Shown piece by piece: positions 60,296 through 64,000 of a stretch of DNA of 64,000 bases (position 1 is the stretch's first letter; every line of letters starts with the position of its first letter). Source of the DNA: Arthrobacter echini (lineage in GTDB: Bacteria; Actinomycetota; Actinomycetes; Actinomycetales; Micrococcaceae); assembly GCF_008107445.1 (NCBI RefSeq), contig NZ_VSLD01000003.1, positions 248,001 to 312,000 on the forward strand, in the 5' to 3' direction. The translations under genes and the position numbers were made by a program. Below the pieces are notes generated by a model. That model did not search any database, had not been told where the DNA came from, and saw only the letters and a program-made list of their open reading frames with translations.

Positions 60296-61696
60296 GTGCC
60301 TAATCAACTCGATCTCAGCTCACTGCGCCTGACCGTCCTGGGTGGCGGGCCCGGCGGCTACGAGGCCGCCATGGTCGCCGCCTCGCTCGGCGCGAAGGTC
60401 ACGATCGTGGAGCGCCAGGGACTCGGCGGTTCCGCTGTCCTCACCGACGTCGTCCCGTCGAAGACCCTCATCGCCACCGCGGACACCATGACGCGTTTCA
60501 CGGATGCGAGCGCTCTCGGTGTGCGGTTCTCCGCCGACAGCAAGGTCGTCGCGGACCTGGACCGGGTCAACCAGCGCCTGCTGAAACTGGCGATGGAGCA
60601 GTCCTCGGACATCCGGGCGACCCTCGAGCGCCTCGGCGTCCGGGTGATCATCGGCAGCGGGAAGCTGCTGGACGAGCTCCGGGTGGAGGTCGAGGCGGAC
60701 GGGGACACCAGCATCGTCGAGGCCGACGCCGTACTCCTCGCCGTCGGCGCAACACCCCGCGAGCTCCCGAGCGCCCAACCCGACGGCGAGCGCATCTTCA
60801 ACTGGACGCAGCTGTACAACCTGCGCGAGATCCCCGAGCACCTGATCGTCGTCGGCTCCGGCGTCACCGGTGCGGAGTTCGCCAGTGCGTACAACGGCCT
60901 CGGCTCGAAGGTCACCCTGGTCTCCAGCCGCGATCGTGTGCTCCCGGGCGAGGATGCCGACGCAGCCGAGGTCCTCGAGGGCGTGTTCAAGGACCGCGGT
61001 ATGACCGTCCTGTCACGCTCCAGGGCCAGCGCCGTCGAACGCACCGACGACGGCGTGATCGTCGGGCTGGCGGACGGCCGCAGCGTGGAGGGCAGCCACT
61101 GCCTCGTGGCGGTCGGGGCCGTCCCGCGCACCGCCGGGATAGGCCTCGAGGAAGCAGGGGTCGAGCTGAGCGAGTCGGGGCACATCCAGGTGGACGGCGT
61201 CTCGCGCACCACGGCCTCGAACATCTACGCGGCAGGGGACTGCACGGGGGTCCTGGCCCTCGCCTCCGTCGCCGCGATGCAGGGCAGGATCGCCATCGCC
61301 CACCTCATGGGCGACTCGGTGACCCCCATCAAGCTCAAGCAGGTGGCCTCGAACATCTTCACCTCACCGGAGATCGCCACGGTGGGTGTGACGGAGGAGG
61401 AGCTCGAATCCGGCCTGTTCCAGGGCGACGTGGTCAAGCTCTCCCTGAACACCAATGCGCGGGCGAAGATGATGAACGTCAAGGACGGCTTCGTGAAGGT
61501 GATCTCGCGCAAGGGCTCGGGCACGGTCATCGGTGGTGTCGTCGTCGGGCCGCGGGCGTCCGAGCTCATCTTCCCCCTCGCGCTCGCCGTGACGAAGAAG
61601 CTCCACGTGGACGACGTCGCCAATACCTTCACCGTGTACCCCTCGCTCACCGGCTCCATCTCGGAGGCGGCGCGCAGGCTGCACGTGCACCTCTAG
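60296..61696 (+). CDS. lpdA: NAD(P)H-quinone dehydrogenase, LpdA type
   Basis: This 466-residue flavoprotein has the lipoamide-dehydrogenase fold: the FAD loop LTVLGGGPGGYEAAMVAASL, the NAD loop VVGSGVTGAEFASAY, the FAD motif IYAAGDCTG and a dimerisation domain. The redox-active CxxxxC pair is absent, with GLGGSAVLTDVVPSK where Lpd has two cysteines, so it cannot be a true dihydrolipoamide dehydrogenase. That matches the LpdA group, which passes electrons from NAD(P)H to quinones. It diverges from the phosphorylase gene. Confidence 0.9.
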   Translation: MPNQLDLSSLRLTVLGGGPGGYEAAMVAASLGAKVTIVERQGLGGSAVLTDVVPSKTLIATADTMTRFTDASALGVRFSADSKVVADLDRVNQRLLKLAMEQSSDIRATLERLGVRVIIGSGKLLDELRVEVEADGDTSIVEADAVLLAVGATPRELPSAQPDGERIFNWTQLYNLREIPEHLIVVGSGVTGAEFASAYNGLGSKVTLVSSRDRVLPGEDADAAEVLEGVFKDRGMTVLSRSRASAVERTDDGVIVGLADGRSVEGSHCLVAVGAVPRTAGIGLEEAGVELSESGHIQVDGVSRTTASNIYAAGDCTGVLALASVAAMQGRIAIAHLMGDSVTPIKLKQVASNIFTSPEIATVGVTEEELESGLFQGDVVKLSLNTNARAKMMNVKDGFVKVISRKGSGTVIGGVVVGPRASELIFPLALAVTKKLHVDDVANTFTVYPSLTGSISEAARRLHVHL

Positions 61697-61728
61697 CGGA
61701 GACCCCGGGCGGGGCAGGCTGAGGTCCG

Positions 61729-61754
61729 TCATGTGGACATGGCTATCCACATGA
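61729..61754. promoter_or_regulatory. Inverted repeat upstream of the transporter gene, site 1
   Basis: TCATGTGGA (61729-61737) and TCCACATGA (61746-61754) form a perfect 9-bp inverted repeat with an 8-bp spacer. It lies 107 bp before the transporter ATG and 33 nt after the preceding stop. It has the form of an operator. No regulator gene is adjacent. Confidence 0.5.
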
Positions 61755-61768
61755 TGGACACGCATGAT

Positions 61769-61788
61769 CGGATGACAGGGATCATCCG
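61769..61788. promoter_or_regulatory. Inverted repeat upstream of the transporter gene, site 2
   Basis: CGGATGA and TCATCCG form perfect 7-bp arms around CAGGGA, 14 bp from the first repeat. Two palindromes side by side before one gene suggest a regulated promoter. Confidence 0.45.
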
Positions 61789-61861
61789 CTGCACCGGTTC
61801 CGGACGCTGATGGCCCCGGTGGGCCGCCGGCCCCGGCGCCCCACCACAGAGAGCCCTCGCC

Positions 61862-63274
61862 ATGACGCCTTCGACCTCGGCCGGTCCGAGCGGGACCACC
61901 GCACCCCTGAACTCGAGGGGCCGGGTGATCTTCGCCAGTCTCATCGGCACCACCATCGAGTTCTACGACTTCTACATCTACGCCACCGCCGCGGTACTGG
62001 TGTTCCCCACCCTGTTCTTCCCGAACCAGACCTCGGCCAATCAGCTCCTGGCCTCCTTCGCCGTCTTCGGCGTCGCCTTCGTGGCCCGGCCGCTCGGGTC
62101 CGTCCTGTTCGGCCATTTCGGGGACCGGATCGGCAGGAAAGCCACCCTTGTGGCGTCGCTGCTGACCATGGGCGTGGCCACGTTCCTCATCGGGGTGCTG
62201 CCGACCGCGGAAGGGGCGGGCTGGGTGTTCTGGGCGCCGTTCCTCCTGGTGGTGCTGCGGTTCCTGCAGGGACTGGCCCTGGGCGGCGAGTGGAGCGGGG
62301 CTGCGCTGCTGGCCACGGAGAACGCCCCTGAGGGCAAACGTGCCATCTTCGGGACTTTCCCGCAGCTCGGCGCACCGATCGGCTTCATCCTCGCGAATCT
62401 TCTGTTCGTGCTCCTGAGCACACTCCTGACTCCGGAGGAATTCCTGCAGTGGGGCTGGCGTGTGCCGTTCCTGCTCAGTGCCGTCATGGTCATCGTCGGT
62501 CTGTACGTGCGGCTCAAGCTCATCGAGAGCGCCTCCTTCCAGAAGGTCCAGACGACGGGCAGGGTGGTCAAGCTCCCCCTCGGCACGGTGTTCAGCAGCC
62601 ACTGGCGTCCACTGCTGCTCGGGACGTTCATCATGTTTGCCACCTACGTGCTCTTCTACTTCATGACCGCCTTCACGCTGACCTACGGCACGGCTCCCGC
62701 CACCGTCGAGCAGGCCCGCGAGCGCGCGGATGCCGCGGGCAAGGCCTTCGGACAGGAGCAGATCGACAATTTCGTGCCGGGTCTGGGCATGAGCCGCCCC
62801 GACTTCCTGTGGATGCTGATCATCGGCGTCGTGTTCTTCGGGATCTTCACGCTGGTGTCCGGTCCGCTGGCCGAGCGCTTCGGGCGGCGCAGGATGCTCC
62901 TCGCCACCACGGTCGGCATCGGGATCTTCGGGCTCCTCTGGGCGCCGCTCTTCGGGGCGGGCACCATCGGAGCCATGGCGCTGCTGATCCTCGGGTTCAT
63001 CCTCATGGGTCTGACCTTCGGCCCCATGGCAGCTGTGCTTCCCGAGCTCTTCCCGGCCAATGTGCGGTACACCGGCTCGGCCGTGGCGTACAACGTCTCG
63101 AGCATGATCGGCGCCGCCCCGGCCTCCTTCATCGCTGTGGCGCTGTGGCAGGCGGCCGGCGGCAGCACCGTGCTGGTCGGGGTCTACCTCAGCCTCGCGG
63201 CCGTCGCCACCTTCGTCGCCCTGTTCCTGTCCCGCGAGACGCGCGACCACGACTACGAGAACAACGTCTCCTGA
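61862..63274 (+). CDS. MFS transporter, metabolite:H+ symporter (MHS) family
   Basis: This 470-residue transporter has twelve likely membrane helices and the MHS signatures GTTIEFYDFYIYATAA, the loop motif FGHFGDRIGRKATLV and RFLQGLALGGEWSGAALLATE. MHS members carry organic acids, betaines or shikimate-like compounds with protons; the substrate cannot be read from sequence. Two palindromes lie upstream. It ends before a convergent carboxylase gene. Confidence 0.93.
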   Translation: MTPSTSAGPSGTTAPLNSRGRVIFASLIGTTIEFYDFYIYATAAVLVFPTLFFPNQTSANQLLASFAVFGVAFVARPLGSVLFGHFGDRIGRKATLVASLLTMGVATFLIGVLPTAEGAGWVFWAPFLLVVLRFLQGLALGGEWSGAALLATENAPEGKRAIFGTFPQLGAPIGFILANLLFVLLSTLLTPEEFLQWGWRVPFLLSAVMVIVGLYVRLKLIESASFQKVQTTGRVVKLPLGTVFSSHWRPLLLGTFIMFATYVLFYFMTAFTLTYGTAPATVEQARERADAAGKAFGQEQIDNFVPGLGMSRPDFLWMLIIGVVFFGIFTLVSGPLAERFGRRRMLLATTVGIGIFGLLWAPLFGAGTIGAMALLILGFILMGLTFGPMAAVLPELFPANVRYTGSAVAYNVSSMIGAAPASFIAVALWQAAGGSTVLVGVYLSLAAVATFVALFLSRETRDHDYENNVS

Positions 63275-63282
63275 GCCGGTTC

Positions 63283-63317
63283 GGCCGCTGCCACCCGTTC
63301 GGTCGGTCGCAGCGGTC
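63283..63317. terminator. Possible terminator between convergent genes
   Basis: GGCCGCTGC (63283-63291) pairs with GCAGCGGTC (63309-63317), with one G-U, across a 17-nt loop just after the transporter stop. No U-run follows. Confidence 0.35.
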
Positions 63318-63354
63318 GGTCTCCGCGCTCAGATCCTGTGTTCAGGTCCCGGCG

Positions 63355-63999
63355 TCAGTCGCTGATCGTGGCGATCACGGCGCCGGCGGACACGGTGTCC
63401 CCGGGGGCGGCCGTCAGCCCGGTCAGGGTGCCCGCCTTGTGCGCGGTGAGTGGCTGCTCCATCTTCATGGCCTCCAGGACCACAACGAGGTCGCCCTCCG
63501 ACACCACGTCACCCTCGGCTGCTGCGACCTTCACGATGGTGCCCTGCATCGGCGAGGTGAGCTCGTCACCACCGCCGGTAGCCCTCCCGGCCCGGGCGCG
63601 CGGGGACTTCTTCGACTTCTGACCATTGCCGTTCTTGCCGTTCGTCGAGGCACCCAGTCCGGCCGGCAAAGAGACCTCGAGGCGGCGGCCGCCCACTTCG
63701 ACGGTGATGCGCTGCCGGGGCCCCGGCTCCGCGGAGGGCTCTCCGGGGCCCTTCCATGGTCCGATGGCATTGTGGAACTCCGTCTCGATCCAGCGGGTGT
63801 GGACCGAGAACGGACCGGCGGCGGGGGCGAAGGCGGGATCGACGACGACGGCGGTGTGGAAGGGCACCACGGTCGGCATCCCCTCGATCACCAGCTCGGA
63901 CAGCGCCCGCCGTGCACGCTGGAGCGCGTGCTCCCTCGTGGATCCGGTCACGATGAGCTTGGCGAGCAGCGAGTCGAAGTTGCCGCCGATCACCTCCCC
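63355..63999 (-). CDS. Acetyl/propionyl-CoA carboxylase alpha subunit, C-terminal part
   Basis: This is the last 215 residues of a biotin carboxylase/biotin carrier fusion; the gene runs out of the right edge. The end of the carboxylase domain is visible (YD-type [20 protein letters not shown]...), then a BT-like linker, a Lys/Gly/Asn-rich hinge, and the biotinyl domain with the modified lysine in [10 protein letters not shown]. Such subunits carboxylate biotin, and a beta subunit transfers the carboxyl group to acetyl- or propionyl-CoA for fatty-acid or methylmalonyl pathways. Confidence 0.92.
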   Translation of the reverse strand, partial: GEVIGGNFDSLLAKLIVTGSTREHALQRARRALSELVIEGMPTVVPFHTAVVVDPAFAPAAGPFSVHTRWIETEFHNAIGPWKGPGEPSAEPGPRQRITVEVGGRRLEVSLPAGLGASTNGKNGNGQKSKKSPRARAGRATGGGDELTSPMQGTIVKVAAAEGDVVSEGDLVVVLEAMKMEQPLTAHKAGTLTGLTAAPGDTVSAGAVIATISD

Positions 64000-64000
64000 G

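Noticed and set aside
61364-63250. 628-codon open frame opposite the MHS transporter
   Set aside because: Antisense shadow of a membrane protein gene; rich in His, Glu and Arg with no domain.

Overview
The window looks like chromosomal DNA from a high-GC Gram-positive actinobacterium, most likely a Micrococcaceae member close to Arthrobacter. The signs are strongly G/C-biased third codon positions, frequent GTG and TTG starts, TAGGCT-type -10 hexamers, SufS/SufU iron-sulfur chemistry, and the actinobacterial orders tatD-rsmA-ispE-ABC-F and glmU-prs-rplY-pth-mfd. The genus is inferred, not proven.

Layout. 1-5.7 kb: the 3' end of a succinate-semialdehyde dehydrogenase gene, then a leftward MoxR ATPase / DUF58 / transglutaminase cluster. 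5.8-10.6 kb: housekeeping genes tatD, rsmA, ispE and an ABC-F ATPase. 10.7-20.7 kb: a rightward module with a membrane-anchored Hsp70-like protein, a LuxR-type regulator, an IniB-like protein with a very long Asp/Asn/Ser-rich repetitive tail, and two dynamin-like GTPases resembling mycobacterial IniA and IniC. This is the most interesting part of the window. 20.5-23.9 kb: a small membrane protein, tRNA-Gln(TTG), glmU and prs. 24.2-26.7 kb: a large ATP-binding LuxR (LAL) regulator. 27.2-39.4 kb: a cell-surface glycan island with a secreted beta-helix protein and a leftward operon of GT2, GT4, a flippase/GT-C fusion, a membrane-anchored glycosidase-like protein, GT4 and a PIG-L deacetylase, preceded by an OafA-type acyltransferase. 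39.7-40.9 kb: rplY and pth. 41.1-46.4 kb: two translationally coupled LAL regulators. 46.9-48.7 kb: sufS-sufU. 48.7-52.5 kb (leftward): histidine kinase, nhaA, a small membrane protein and a DUF2505 protein. 52.8-56.4 kb: mfd with a clear terminator. 56.5-60.2 kb (leftward): small membrane protein, deoC, phosphohexomutase, purine nucleoside phosphorylase. 60.3-64 kb: an LpdA-type flavoprotein, an MHS-family transporter and the 3' end of a biotin-dependent carboxylase alpha subunit.

How it fits together. The housekeeping backbone is split by two accessory blocks, one between prs and rplY and one between pth and mfd. Both carry LAL regulators. The Hsp70-LuxR-IniB-dynamin-dynamin module may be an envelope-stress and membrane-remodelling system by analogy with mycobacterial iniBAC; the Hsp70-like protein would be the membrane-linked sensor or chaperone and the LuxR protein the local regulator. 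deoC, the mutase and the phosphorylase together suit nucleoside and pentose salvage. Several genes have a -10-like hexamer 6-7 nt before the start codon and no Shine-Dalgarno sequence, so leaderless transcripts are likely. No insertion sequence, prophage, CRISPR array or rRNA operon was seen.
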